From assembly GCA_035048485.1 (NCBI GenBank), contig CM068588.1, forward strand, positions 22,652,324 to 22,716,323: DNA of 64,000 nt, in the 5' to 3' direction. This document shows, in pieces, positions 35,201-47,200 of the stretch. Source of the DNA: Pteria penguin. Lineage: Eukaryota > Mollusca > Bivalvia > Pterioida > Pteriidae. The position numbers and the translations under genes were made by a program. Within the stretch, counting starts at the first letter, position 1. Every line of letters starts with the position of its first letter. Below the pieces are notes generated by a model. The model had not been told where the DNA came from, did not search any database, and worked only from the letters and a program-made list of their open reading frames with translations.

Positions 35201-38200
35201 AGAAGAAGAACCTCTAAAGAGTATTTTCGTACTGGCACAAGTAAACACTTACATATCACATTTTCCATTAAAGGGATTCTTTACCTTTCTGACTGTCTTC
35301 ATAACTTTCCAAGATAAACTTTGCAATGTCCACAGACAACCACTTTAAGTGTAACATTGTGTATTTAACATCACAATTTGTATTAATAATGATTCCATGG
35401 AATTGTCAAATAATCTGGCTGCATGAAGATGTTACTGGTCTCATCTTGGAAAATTATTGACCATTGGATATTGAAGTATTTAACAATTCTGAAGATCAGT
35501 ATGGATTTGTTGGTGCATTAGTGTTGAAGGCATCAGGAGATTTTGTATGCGGGAGAATGTAGACAATCGATGCAGCTTGATCCAAGATGTTAAGTACCCA
35601 TGCTGAAATTGTGAATTGTGGGGTGTTTTTTGTTAAAGCATAATAAACAAATTTTATGGAAATATAATTTGCTTTGATTTATCATGTTTTAACCCAGAAT
35701 TTGAAGTAAATATAGCCTCACATTTAGATGTTAATTTGATTTGATTGCAACTAGTGTCTTCTGAAGATAGAAGTTCTGTCACAATTTAATTTTATTTCAT
35801 GTATTTCATTTTATTTCGAATCAAGACATCCATTGCAATTATTTTCATAACAAGCAAAAGACTTTTTTCATTTAACTGTGAAGCTGTAACAAGATTTGGA
35901 TGGCAAAATCATTAACATTCTCACCAAATTGATCAGAATGACGTCAATTTACATTATGAAGTAATGAATTTGGAGGGAACTTTAATCAATTTGCCGTCCA
36001 GTGTAACAGGTCCACAGTTAAATGTATGAGGTCTATACCATAAATTCTATACTTACATGTACTGAACTATGGAATACACAAAGAACTAATCCAGTGATCT
36101 AGATGAAGAGATTTCACATCTGGATCTAGTGTGTGAAGACCATTAACCAGGACATGATCCATATTGGCCAGGGGATAATGCCTGACCATCACATATAAAG
36201 TTAAAAGGGATTTATAACCAGAAATACTGTAGATCAACACTTATCTTTCAGTTGTTTTATTATTAATTCATTTACATTCATTGATATTTTAAAAAGAGAA
36301 CTTAGTGTTACATGCAGTTTTCAAACATGTTTCCTACACACGAACCAACAAATTTTCTCATCTATAGCTCATCAGTGAGCACACTAAGAGACCCATTTAG
36401 TAAAAAGTAAATACAGGAATCACTGCATAAGGTTCTCAAGTATATACTTTGATAAATTATAATATATCTTACAATTTTAATGAATTACTGGTAATTGATA
36501 ACTTAATTCATGTATTGTTGAATATATTGATGATTTCCATAATAGAAAATATACTTTGTTGTTAAACATTGATGAATGATACAAAATTATTGAAGTGACA
36601 TATTCCGTATACATTGTTGATACAAGTGATTTATTTAGTAAAACTTTTATTTTCAGATTTTATATGATGGTGAATGTCCAGTATGTGTAACTGAAATTAA
36701 TTTTCTTAAATGGTGGTCAAAGAAGGACAATCCTGTTAATTTTGTAGACATTACCAAGGGAGAATATAAACCGGAAGACCACATGGGGATAACATATGAA
36801 GAAGCCATGGGGAATATGCATGCCATTGGACCTGATAAAAAGGTTAGGATGGTGAAAAAAATCATACATAGTACATTATACAAGAATTACAGAGAAAAAA
36901 AAAGAGACCGAAGTTGTTCACATGCAAGGAGAAGGGGCATGAGCTTATATAAAGAGATAATCAAAACAGTGATGAGTAACATAGCATTTTACTGAAATAA
37001 TAAATATCAATTTTATTATACCCCTTACAATACAAAGCTAAGAGATTTATAATACAAGAATAACTCTGTCTGTTAATCTTTGCAGCATCATGGTTCTGCA
37101 TTAGATTTTACACAATTGTTGCTCACAACACGTAGTGTGTCATGATTTTGATCCAAAATGATTTTTTCAAGACAAGAGCATAGTGAACCTATGGCTAGTT
37201 TTAATTTGTGTCTGGTCATGACTATGACCAATGAACATACTGAGGGTAGACTTGGTGTATTGGTTAAGCACTTAGTTTGCAGTGCAAACACTGTTTTAGA
37301 GGTTGATTACCTCCTGCTTCCTTGACAGAATATTAATGTAAAATTGTTGAAAGTGAACTAAAACACCAATCAATCGACCAACCCAAAGGTAATATTTTCA
37401 AGGTTAAAGATATTGTAAGTGTTACCAAAATTGGTTTCTTGTTTGACATTTATCAGTAATTTACCTCCTAGCCTGAGCAGCCAGTGAACTTTGCGTGTAC
37501 TTAGTATACTGTATTTGGTTAGAGGAAAAATCCTGTTGACCTTTAGGTCAGCTTGAGTAGTACATAACATTGATCCACTTGATACATATATTCAAGGTCA
37601 ATACAATAGGCCTGTGGTGCAGACATGTTTGATTCCTGGATTAGTCACTCTGGTAAAGAGGTCGGTTACCTCCTGCTGCCATGTCATGATATAACTGAAA
37701 AACAGGCCATGTACATGTTGCAAAATACACCCATCGCTTTATTTAAAGATACTTCATACTAAAAATACACACCATGCTTCACTTCAATATTTCAAGGCAT
37801 GAGTAAAAACTTTCATGGATTCATATCTTCATCAATGGGCAATAACACTTGTAAAATGGGGTTAATTCATAAAACGTCAAACTTAATATGTAGTATCTTG
37901 TGCTAAACATTCGCATCAAGTTTCGCTTCAATATCTTAGAACACGACCCAAAACTTTCAGAGATACAGTGGCATCGGACAGATAGACAGTGTCGTAGCAG
38001 ACAAACAGCCACATTGCATAGCTATGAGAACCAACAACATAAACCAAAGCAATTACGCCAACATTGTTAACACCAGTTAACCAATACTTATATAGGTTCA
38101 GTGACAGATTGCTACCACAGGAAATGTTAAGCCAGTAAATGCTAGTTTTTATGCTACTATATTCATGTTAGTTTATGTAACTGCAATGATACCCCAGATA

Positions 38201-38470
38201 CTACTTTCTTTCCCTAATCCTTATCCACACCTCCATAACAATAAATGTCTTGTGTATCTATTTGTCTTCCAGATCTATAAGAAGATGGATGCAATACGTT
38301 TGATGTACAATGCTACAGGATTTGGTTGGTTTGCAGATTTCACCGAGAACAAATTTGTAAAAGATATAGCCGACAATGGATATGATCTCTTTGCCAAGCA
38401 CAGATTTAAACTTCAGGGAAAGACATATGAACAGTGTGTATCTGAAAGGTGTAATATAAAACAGAAATGA
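32128..38470 (+). CDS. DCC-family (DUF393) thiol-disulfide oxidoreductase-like protein, one internal exon unplaced
   Basis: Seen: three phase-0 plus-strand exons, 32128-32292, 36657-36842 (or to 36851) and 38273-38470. Exon 1 begins MYRFRCILSRGF, an Arg-rich start like a mitochondrial presequence, and ends ERLK. Exon 2 opens ILYDGECPVC, the DCC-family signature with a CxxC pair, and continues to AMGNMHAIGPDKK. The last exon encodes IYKKMDAIRLMYNATGFGWF, then a WAKYRL-like segment LFAKHRFKLQG and stop TGA. Family knowledge: DUF393 proteins carry YDGxCPxC and a later GVxxF motif; substrates are mostly unknown. The GVxxF segment (5-10 residues) should lie between exons 2 and 3 and was not found. 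A weak candidate is a 12-nt exon at 37403-37414. So the gene is either incompletely read or damaged. The mitochondrial location is inference. Confidence 0.72.
32453..32488 (+). other. Hairpin, 11 bp perfect extended to 15 bp
   Basis: CTATTTTGTCC pairs with GGACAAAATAG. Inner TGTC/GACG extends the stem, leaving a 6-nt TCTTCC loop. It lies just upstream of the retrotransposon remnant. Confidence 0.8.
33247..33354 (+). repeat. 54-bp tandem duplication inside the retrotransposon ORF
   Basis: Two adjacent 54-bp copies start at 33247 and 33301. They duplicate YQHLKKETRSACKR in frame (18 codons) with few differences, so the duplication is recent relative to the decay of the element. Confidence 0.9.
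34069..34580 (+). pseudogene. Reverse transcriptase core of the retrotransposon
   Basis: The longest intact stretch of the element. It holds the QG(S)VLGPLLF and FADD catalytic boxes followed by KYLGVTI. It is open here, but the reading frame breaks after about 34570. Confidence 0.9.
36657..36842 (+). CDS. DCC-family gene exon 2 (YDGxCPxC motif)
   Basis: Acceptor TTTTCAG. Encodes ILYDGECPVCVTEINFLKWW through NFVDITKGEY to IGPDKK. The donor is either GTTAGG at 36843 or GTGAAA at 36852; both keep phase 0 and neither is strong. Confidence 0.85.
37721..38020. mobile_element. Degenerate copy of the ATACACCCATC repeat family
   Basis: Begins CAAAATACACCCATCGCTTT, like the element at 18535. It contains TTCACTTCAATATTTCAAGG and a second copy GCTTCAATATCTTAGAACAC, and ends in GACAGATAGACAG. 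In the last intron of the DCC-family gene. Confidence 0.5.
38273..38470 (+). CDS. DCC-family gene last exon
   Basis: Acceptor TTTGTCTTCCAG. 66 codons including TGA, with LMYNATGFGWF and YDLFAKHRFKLQG matching the C-terminal half of the DUF393 domain. A canonical AATAAA follows at 39065. Confidence 0.85.
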   Translation: MYKKMDAIRLMYNATGFGWFADFTENKFVKDIADNGYDLFAKHRFKLQGKTYEQCVSERCNIKQK

Positions 38471-38957
38471 TAATAGAATGAAAAATCTATGTTTCTGTTC
38501 TTTTCCACATCCTTCTTTAAAATGCCAAACTTAATGATGAACTTTTCTTGAAAAGAATTATGAGTTCATGAAGGGAGGGGTGAGGCATTAACCAAAACCA
38601 AAGAATTGATTTATGATTCTTTCTCTACCTAGTAATCTCATATTGTTTAAAAAAGAAGAAGAAATGTTGAAGTCTTTTTTAAGGCCTATGTCATAAAACT
38701 ATTTTTGACCAAACAATCATGTACATGTACCCTTTGAATTTAGTAAAACTAATATCAACACTTGATTATGTGAAGTGATATTTTCTTTCTTATTCATCAG
38801 GAGGGAGTGATTCTTTTAGTTTTATGACACTTTGATGTAAATCACATGTATTTATTTTGAGTGTGTCTTGTATATTTTGTATCTAAATTACATATTCGTA
38901 TTTATCACTTGTTTTACTGTTTACTGTTTCATACTGCAATTATGAAGCTCATTGTGT

Positions 38958-38995
38958 GTTTTATATCCCATCGCCAAGGCTTGGGGATATAAAAC
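38958..38995 (+). other. 12-bp perfect hairpin in the putative 3' UTR of the DCC-family gene
   Basis: GTTTTATATCCC pairs exactly with GGGATATAAAAC across a 14-nt loop. It lies about 70 nt upstream of the candidate poly(A) signal. Confidence 0.8.
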
Positions 38996-39064
38996 AAACA
39001 GCTCGTTTTATAAATACCATATGAAATGAAAATTCATTTCAGATCCTATATACATTGATGTTTC

Positions 39065-39070
39065 AATAAA
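39065..39070 (+). terminator. Candidate poly(A) signal of the DCC-family gene
   Basis: First clear AATAAA on the plus strand after the stop at 38470, implying a 3' UTR of about 0.6 kb. Confidence 0.5.
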
Positions 39071-39809
39071 AAGTTTTGTTGCCTGAACACATTTCATTTT
39101 GTGGATATTGTTTGCCATATTCAGGAGGTCTCTGTAATAGCCAAGTGAGCCAAGTTTTGCTTGCTGTAGATGGACAACACTGTAGCCTGTCACCTCTGCT
39201 AATTCAGGACTTTAATCTCAAGTAATAATAAGACTATAAGTTGTTCTCCAGGTATTCCCATTTCCTTTACAACCACATTTGGGCTGCCCAGTATTGTTGA
39301 AATAATCTGGCATAACATTTAGCAGCAAAAAACGAATTCTATGTTAGAATGTTTTGTTCCTTTATCATGGCTATGTTACCTATATATATGGGTCAAGATA
39401 TGACCTGCTGGCTGTGGGCAGATAGAAATCTGACAGATTTTATTTGGCATCTTATGCTTGGCTATATATTATCACATGTACAAAGCATTGGCAAAGTCAA
39501 ATTGGAACCTGTGAAGGATCATTTTATGAGCAGATTTTCTGAACGCTTCAGAAATTAGGTTCTTTTCATTGCTTATGAAATCCATTCTTTATAGTCTTGT
39601 ATTTGGAAGAGCTCAACATTATTTCCACAAGATAAGCACAGATCTTTTTATATAAACTAAATAACTATATTGGGGTTGCAAGTCAAACTGCTTTCCTCTC
39701 CAGCTTGTACAAGATAATGGGAGAGTAATCACTTTGATTCTGTACCAGTATAAATTTAGTAATAATACATTGTACCCGGTGGTCAAAACTTAAATAAATG
39801 ATAATATTA

Positions 39810-40730
39810 ACTAGATGTTTTGATATGCCACAAATAACTCCTATAAAAATTTTGAGCAGCATTCCCCTTACAGTATGCACATCTACATATAGTGACCTTT
39901 GGCTTTACCAAGTTTCAGTCAAATCCTTTAAAGGGTTAAGAAGTTGTAAGACAAGGTGAATTTACCATATCAAAGTCCAAGAGGCATAACACTGTTAAAA
40001 ATTATTAGATCCTCACCAAAGTAATACTTGACTTAGATATTATCAACATATGAAATTTCAAATCAATATGTGCATTAATGGGGTTCGCCACCATTAACTG
40101 CGGTCCTGATATTTAGGGAGGAAATACAACTTATTCCCGCAAAAATGATGTAAAGAACAATGGTACGTTACTGTGACATCATAAGGTTGCCAACTCAAAT
40201 CGACGTTTCAAACTCATAGTACACAGGTGCCATCTAATGGATCATAACAGGCGGCAAACCTGATTGCAGAGATAGAGCATGGAAATCATTAATTATTGGA
40301 AAATTTCTAAGTATGAGGGGCATAACTCCATCAACATCTATTAAACTGTCACCAAATTGAAACTAGGCCTAGATATTTCTCTTGATGTATCTATATACCA
40401 AATTTCATGTCGCTGTGTGCATTCATTGCACAGATAGAGCACGAAAACTGTAATGTATTGGAAATTTTCCAAGTCCAAGGGGCATAATTTTGTCCAAAAT
40501 TATTCCACCACAAACAAATCAGATCTTGACCTAGATTATTTTGTGATGTATCAGCATACCAAACTTCAAATCAATATGTGCACCCTTTACAGAGATAGAG
40601 TACAGAAACAAAATGATGATGGAAGGACAGAAAGGGGCAATACTATATGCCCTGACCATGCAGTATGCTTTAAAGGAAAAACAGTCAAAGATAGTATGAC
40701 TGGATTGCAAAGCATAATATTATAGCCTAC
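39810..40730. mobile_element. Element with ~165-bp units and AAGTCCAAGGGGCATAA blocks
   Basis: Related units at about 39970, 40310 and 40470 (TCCAAG-GGCATAA ... TCAAATCAATATGTGCA ... AGAGATAGAGCA). Ends GGAAGGACAGAAAGGGGCAA then TATGCCCTGACC. Between the convergent DCC and MITF-like genes. Confidence 0.65.
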
Positions 40731-40849
40731 CTGTAGAATCTTATTCAGAAACACGTCTCTTTAAGTTTGAAGATGTTTGCAGAAGTGTGAAATTGATATC
40801 ATTAATGGTATGCAGGAGACCAAGCTATAAACAAAATCAGACCCTGTTT

Positions 40850-41460
40850 AGTGAGGTGTAAAATCAAGGTCAAGGTCATCAATATTTGTGTCGGTCAGAA
40901 GAAATTCATCAATGTCTAAAAGCTGACCAAGTTTGAAGTTGCCATCATTAATGGTATGCAAGAAATGAAGCCAAATGCAAAATCAGATTGTGTTCACTGA
41001 AGCATAAAATTGAAGTCAGAGTCACTAAATTTTGTGTTGGTCGGGAAGAACTCATCAATGTCTACAAACTGACCAAGTTTGAAGTTGGTATCATTAACGG
41101 TATGTAAGAAATCAAGCTAAAAACAAAATTAGACTGTTATTACTGAAGCATGAAATTGAGGTCAAGGTCACCTATTTCTATGTCAGGAAGAACTTATTAT
41201 CAATAGTATGCAAGAAATCAAGCTAAACACAAAATCAGAATGTTCACTGAAGCATAAAATCGAGGTCAAGGTCACCAAATTTAAAGTCATTTGGGAAGAA
41301 CTCATCAATGTATACAAACTGAACAAGTTTCAAGTTGGTATAACAGTATGCTAGAATTGAAGCTAAATGCAAACTGTTGAAGCTGGATTGAGAGACAGGC
41401 AGACAGATATTGACAATTCATAGACCATTCTTGCTTTGCAATCTGGTCAATTAAAATTCC
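40850..41460. mobile_element. Element with 3-4 units of about 120-155 bp
   Basis: The block AATTGAGGTCAAGGTCA ... AGAACTCATCAATGTCTACA ... AAGTTTGAAGTTGGTATCAT ... AAGAAATCAAGCTAAA recurs from 40860 to 41370. It ends with GAGAGACAGGCAGACAGATA. Intergenic. Confidence 0.7.
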
Positions 41461-41504
41461 CTTTAGAATACAGATTTTGAGACAAAGAATAACTTGAATT
41501 TACT

Positions 41505-43900
41505 TTTATTTCACAATACATCTTGGGGTGCATACATTATAAAATGGTTTACAGATTTGTACATTTCATAATTAGCACCTTGGAAAATGTACTTAGAATT
41601 CTCCACATTTATGAAAGTCTTCAACAGTATATAATATCAAAGAATTTTTAACATAGCATATATACAAATAAACAAGGAATATGGATATAACAAAATATGA
41701 CTGTCGTGGCAACAAGTTTGGTAAGGAGTCACAAAGGAAGCTTGTTCAACCAATAGCTGTACCTCTTCAACAAGATGCTGAAAGCAATTACAGCTTAAGA
41801 TCTCCTGAAAGTTGATGTTCAAGATGAAGACTCATATGTTAAAAACAATGCAAATTTCATTTATTATATAAAACTGAAAATGAAACTTTACATCGAAAGT
41901 TGAAGTCTAGCAGGAACTACCATACTAGGCATTGAATTCTTCAAGTCTTTAAGGACTCCAATGAATTTTCTGTGCGCACAATAGTAGGGAAGAAAATAAA
42001 TATCCGTCTGATTTTTCTTTTTGGAACTCAATATTGTGTAGTTGCAGAAAAATACTTTGACAAACACTGAATAGTAGAATGGGGATCACCTTTAAACAAA
42101 TGCAATAGAATATTGGTCATAAAACTTTAATTAGTCATGAAATAAACATATATAATAAAGGGGGATAATAGACAATAAACTACATTTTAACCAATGGATC
42201 AGTGCAGCAATGATTCCATAAATACATAATTTACCTTCTTAACAAATAGATACTATTAATTTTGAAATGAGAAGTACCATTTTGGTCAAATTTCCAGTTA
42301 GACCCAAATTCCAATGTAGGTAACATTCAAAATGTATTAAGCATGTTTCATGATATTTTGAGTTGGTTTATACATGGTAACAAAATTATGGAATAATATA
42401 ACAAAAGTTGATAACTACAAAATCTGAAACATTCATTTACACCCTCATTCAAAATGTTTTTAACATTCATATCCATGTTGAACACAGACAAATCTAAATA
42501 AGTATTTCATCACTTGATCACATTTTAATTCAACAAATAAAAGCTTTTGCTTGTGGAGTTTTATGTACCCTAATATTACAGAAATAACTGAATAAAGAAG
42601 TGCAACATTTGTTCAATGATAACACATTTTGCTGACTTTCAAGAAATTTTAAGTAACATCGAAAAATGAAAACAGATTTCAAACTTTGCACATGGAGTGG
42701 AAAAATCAGAAGAGGAAGTGCAGTTTAAATACACTATAAGCAAAACACTTGATGAAACACTGAACTGATTTTGTTTATAGAGAGAGTTTCAGTTTTTGTG
42801 AATGCCCATTTTCATGTTAAATAAATGAGAGAAAAACTGTTAAAAGAATTCTAACAAGAGGCTTCTCATTCTTGCATTAAAAATTCTAATAAAGACACAT
42901 TTTTTCTAACTTTACAACCTGAATAATGCACCATTATTTATTTTTCAGTACTGAAACATGTAGGAAGTACTGCTACTTAATAAACAGAAAAAAACTTGTT
43001 CCATCAAAACTGACACTTTATGAAAGCTATTAGTTAATCGAAATGCTCTATGTATTGTGAACGAGTCAAAATCTGTGTAACGCTCATATGTTTTATGTAC
43101 AGCAAACTCTCTTATGTGTCTTTATTTACAATGATGAAATTCTATTCATTGTTAATATATGAATAACAAAATGTGTTTGTGCAACAATATGCCTGTGTCA
43201 AAAACCTTTTATTAAGTAGGTCAAGGTCACAAACCTTCACCTTAATTGAAACTGCTTGATTAGTCCAACACGTATGGTAAATATAAAGTCTCTTCTACTT
43301 AAAAGTTATAACAAAGATTAATGTTGATGATATACGAAAACTATGTGCCTCTGATCTGTTGATAACAAGTTTTTAAAAAATGACTTGATATTTTAAGATC
43401 AGTTGTCTATATGCAAATTTTGTAGCAAATATGCTTAAAATAGATTCTGGCCAATTCACTCACTCCACACATTTTCACACAGAATGTAAATGGTTTGTTC
43501 AAACGTGTTTATTAAATAGCTGTAAGAGCTCTCCAATTCTTCATGAGCAAAACAGTCAAAGGACTTTAAACTTTTATTTCTTGGCAAAGTCATATGCATA
43601 TCAAACTTATTTCCACTAAATTTAAATTAATTTAAATATATAAAAGTTTTCTTATAATCTTCTCATTATCTATAGCCTTAAAATACAACACTCATAATAA
43701 ACACTTTCATATATATAGTTTATGCATAAAAGAATAAGTAAAATGTGTTTGTACTAAAGTATAGAGACAAAAACAGCGATGTAGTTGGAGTTAAAACAGC
43801 TAAAATGTTTAAAACTAAATTGCACATTCCATCATATTACAACAACTAAAACATGAAATATCTACAATGAAAACACAAAATCAACAATCTGCATACATAA
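41505..43900 (-). other. MITF: Probable MITF-like 3' UTR
   Basis: AT-rich with no ORF of note. Minus-strand AATAAA hexamers occur at several places; the one at 41505-41510 lies just before a repeat element begins. The boundary is inference. Confidence 0.35.
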
Positions 43901-44212
43901 TCACAGCAAATCGTTCGATTCGGACATTTGGCTTGGGCTCACGGGAGCTGATGATAACATAGGGTCAGATGCCATTTGGGAACTATCATCCATAAACTCT
44001 TCAATTTGAGAAATGTCAATTTGTCCATCCCCTAAAAGTCCTACGAGCTGCTGATGTTGCATCAAGTTCATCTCGCTTTGAGGTTGATGTTGAGGTTGAG
44101 ACTGTGTCTGAACTTGAAACATGTTTATAGGCTGTGACACTACACTAAGATTGTCCATTTCATTCTCTAAGCCAGTTGTCAGACCATGTGCTTTCATTAC
44201 CAACTCCATTTG
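43901..44212 (-). CDS. MITF: MITF-like exon 8 (zipper end, Gln-rich tail, stop)
   Basis: Begins [11 protein letters not shown], matching LEMQARAHGL. A Gln-rich stretch follows, then [10 protein letters not shown] and [13 protein letters not shown]. The terminal Ser-rich SRRSSFSMEE block of vertebrate members is absent. Ends with TGA at 43901-43903. Confidence 0.95.
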   Translation of the reverse strand, partial: QMELVMKAHGLTTGLENEMDNLSVVSQPINMFQVQTQSQPQHQPQSEMNLMQHQQLVGLLGDGQIDISQIEEFMDDSSQMASDPMLSSAPVSPSQMSESNDLL

Positions 44213-47200
44213 CTGTAAAAATTGTTATGAATTAAATGATCATATATTGAATATAATTTTGTTTAAACTAAGCTTAATTCAATTAATTTAATGAATATTA
44301 ATATGTTAATTTAAGACCTTGACAAGGATGCTAGTTAAATGTCTCCATTGAGTCAAACACAGACAAGGCTTAATCATCAACAGCATGTACCTGTAAGGGA
44401 CTGATTGTAACACTGATTGTCTAGCTCATGGCAAGATTATTTTATTTATATGGCAGCAACCATTATCTATTGTTTAATGACAAAACTTTCTATCTCGAAA
44501 CAGACATCCCCAATCTAGTTAGGGTTCTAATAAATGCTAACGTCTTCCATAACATGGGACTTAATTTTCATTGCCTCATCAGAAGACCAAGGAGCTTCAA
44601 ACTCCGTACTTATCAGACTCTGTACTAAGCATCTTTTCCTTTGAGCCTCAAGGAATGGCTCAATTTTTCTGGAAGGGAAGCTACAATACCATTACATCGT
44701 TTTTCTGCAAGGGTTATAAATCCAAAATTCTCCATATGACTGACGAGAACTGGGAAATGCTATCTGCTTTCCCCTTTTTCCATCATTTTTTGACTTACCA
44801 AAGTATAAGGAATTACACATATAATGAAATTAAATTAAAAATTCGCCTGAAAATGTTTTTAACATTCAAACATACCTGCAATTTGATGAGTAATTTTCGA
44901 TTTGTAGTTTCAAGGGAACGTTGCCTTGTCTCAAACTGTTTCAGTTTATCTTGATCTCGTTTCAATCTTCGAATGTAGTCTACAGAAGCCTTGAGAATGG
45001 TACCTTTGTTTTGTCTCATATCTCTGAAACACAAAATGATATTACAATCATTTCAAATAAGTAACAATATAAACTCAACATTTTTGCACCTTCAAATTCC
45101 TGTATGTAAGAAAAAAATATGACTTAGTTTCATTATCAATGCAATTCTATTCCATATATTTTTATGTTTGTTTGATACTTGACTCATGGACTCCTTTAAA
45201 TCGGTGTACCTCATTGGATTGTTCAGCTTGTAAAAGTGAGAGCATGAGAATGACTCCCATCTAAGCACACCAGTGTCCCCTACTTTAGATAAGAGTGAAA
45301 ACTGAGGTCCCAAGTCAAGGTAAGCATGGCACATAACATATCCCATACTGCTTCAGGAGGGTGTGTTGCTAAGGTATAAATTTCTATACGATGCATAAGT
45401 ATGATGTTGTGATCATATATGAGAAATAATCGTGGAATAATGTTGAACAATAATCAATCAATCAATTGTGGACTCCTTTCTACAATACTTTATAGTACAG
45501 AGTTTAAACACCTAACTATGTGGTAGTGAGTCAGACTTGTTGAAACAAGTTCCATTTTTATGTCTCTGTCATTGATCTTCAGTCTGATATAGCCTGAATA
45601 TGGGGCACTGCAATTATTACAATCCATGTGAAAAGCAATTAACCAAATTCCTTAATATATTCTCTACAAAACAATTACCATTTTTATGCATAAAAAGTAT
45701 CAATAGTACATTTTTTTTCTACATGCATGTCAAATAAAAAAAAAATAGCAAGTCAAATAATCTAGCAATTCTTGGTTATTTACTAAATGTTTATAGAAAA
45801 GATGATTCATTTTATATTCATAACTTTTTATGCATGACCCAAATGTACAGCATTACAAACTAGTTAAGGAATATTTCCTTTAATGGCAGCATAAAATTAT
45901 CATTGAAAATATGTATCTAAATTTTAAAGCCTCCCTGTGGCAATAACAAACCAAGGACCTGTACTACATAAATTACGTAAACATCTAACAATAGCTAATA
46001 CATAATTTCATAGCGGTGATTCATTCTAGAAACAGCTGTTTTTTAAAGTCAATATTCCCATATGTTCTGCCTCAAACAAAGCAGCCTCCATCAGAACTAG
46101 GTTACAATGGAATGTGATAAACACGCTTGATTGACATACATAACAACATGTGGCTACCTGTACTTCACCTCTAATGGATGATCTACCATGTCATCGACCA
46201 AAATATAGGTCAGGTAGGTAAACATTAACAATAACATGTGATATTACAATAAGCAGAATATACATGTATTAGCTCTATATACTTTTACATATCACTCTTA
46301 GTCTTATCATTTGAAATATACTTTATATGTGTATATAAATATACTATATATTTATACCTGTCTGACAAAACATATTGCACTTATCTGAAACTCTTTTTTT
46401 CACAATCTTTGTACTTTCATACTTTAAGATTTTTAACCACAAATCAATACTTGATCATTGCCTTTAAAATGAATATTACTGTCTTTACATAATGATGAAG
46501 TTAATTGTGATCTAGTCTCGCGTTAACTATTCATGCTTTTTATTCACTTCGTTCATTGACTGCATATATTTTTTTTAATTTATGAAATATTCAAGCATTC
46601 ATCCATCACATTAACTAATTTTGAACATTTTTATACTTACGGATCAACAGATTTAGGTAACATTGTGCCTAATTCTTTAATTCTGTCATTTATATTGAAT
46701 CTCCGTCGCCTTTCAACTGTAAAATGGGAGAACTGGTTTAGTAAATTAAGAAACATTCAGGTGATAGAATTTGGGTTCATCCCCTACCAACAAGTATTAA
46801 ATGAGAAAACCCTTTAAAAATGTATTTGCTGAGCCACCTGCCTTAACAGTCACCTCCATAAACAGGTCACCTGCTACAAAGGTGGCTAATTCATTCCTAT
46901 TTCCTTTGATCTTTTGTGAAATTAAGACTTTTTTATTGGCCACCTCTGTATAAAGGTCACCTCTTTATAAAGGTCACTATGACATCTTCCCTTCAGTAAT
47001 CTTTACATACAAGTTTTATGCTGCATTAAATGTCTTCCCTTTAGTGACCTTTAAATGCAGGTTTGATGCTACATTAATCAAACTGAATACATGTACATGC
47101 TTACTCATGTTGTGATTATCCTTCTTCTGTCTGTCCTTCTGCCATAAGCGTGCTTCTTCATCTGTCATGAAGTCAGGCACTTTAATATTGAAATTAGCTG

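Larger units (their letters stand above)
32560..35212 (+). mobile_element. Decayed non-LTR retrotransposon (APE endonuclease plus reverse transcriptase)
   Basis: Seen: an endonuclease remnant with AAYRPPNND and IWIGGDFNLPEIQW (32584-32840), PGIADHDIV at about 32895, then reverse transcriptase motifs WRKAQVAPIYKKG, ANYRPVSLT, HGFRKRRSCETEL, LDFAKAFDKVPH, GMPQGSVLGPLLFLLFINDL and FADDC (34306-34320). A C-terminal piece at 34766-35101 ends in SLCPADLS. The 3' end carries a GAA-rich tail. Several frameshifts and stops (for example TGA at 33901) mean it is not functional. It lies inside intron 1 of the DCC-family gene in the same orientation. The CR1/Jockey-like clade assignment is inference from the motif style. 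Confidence 0.9.
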
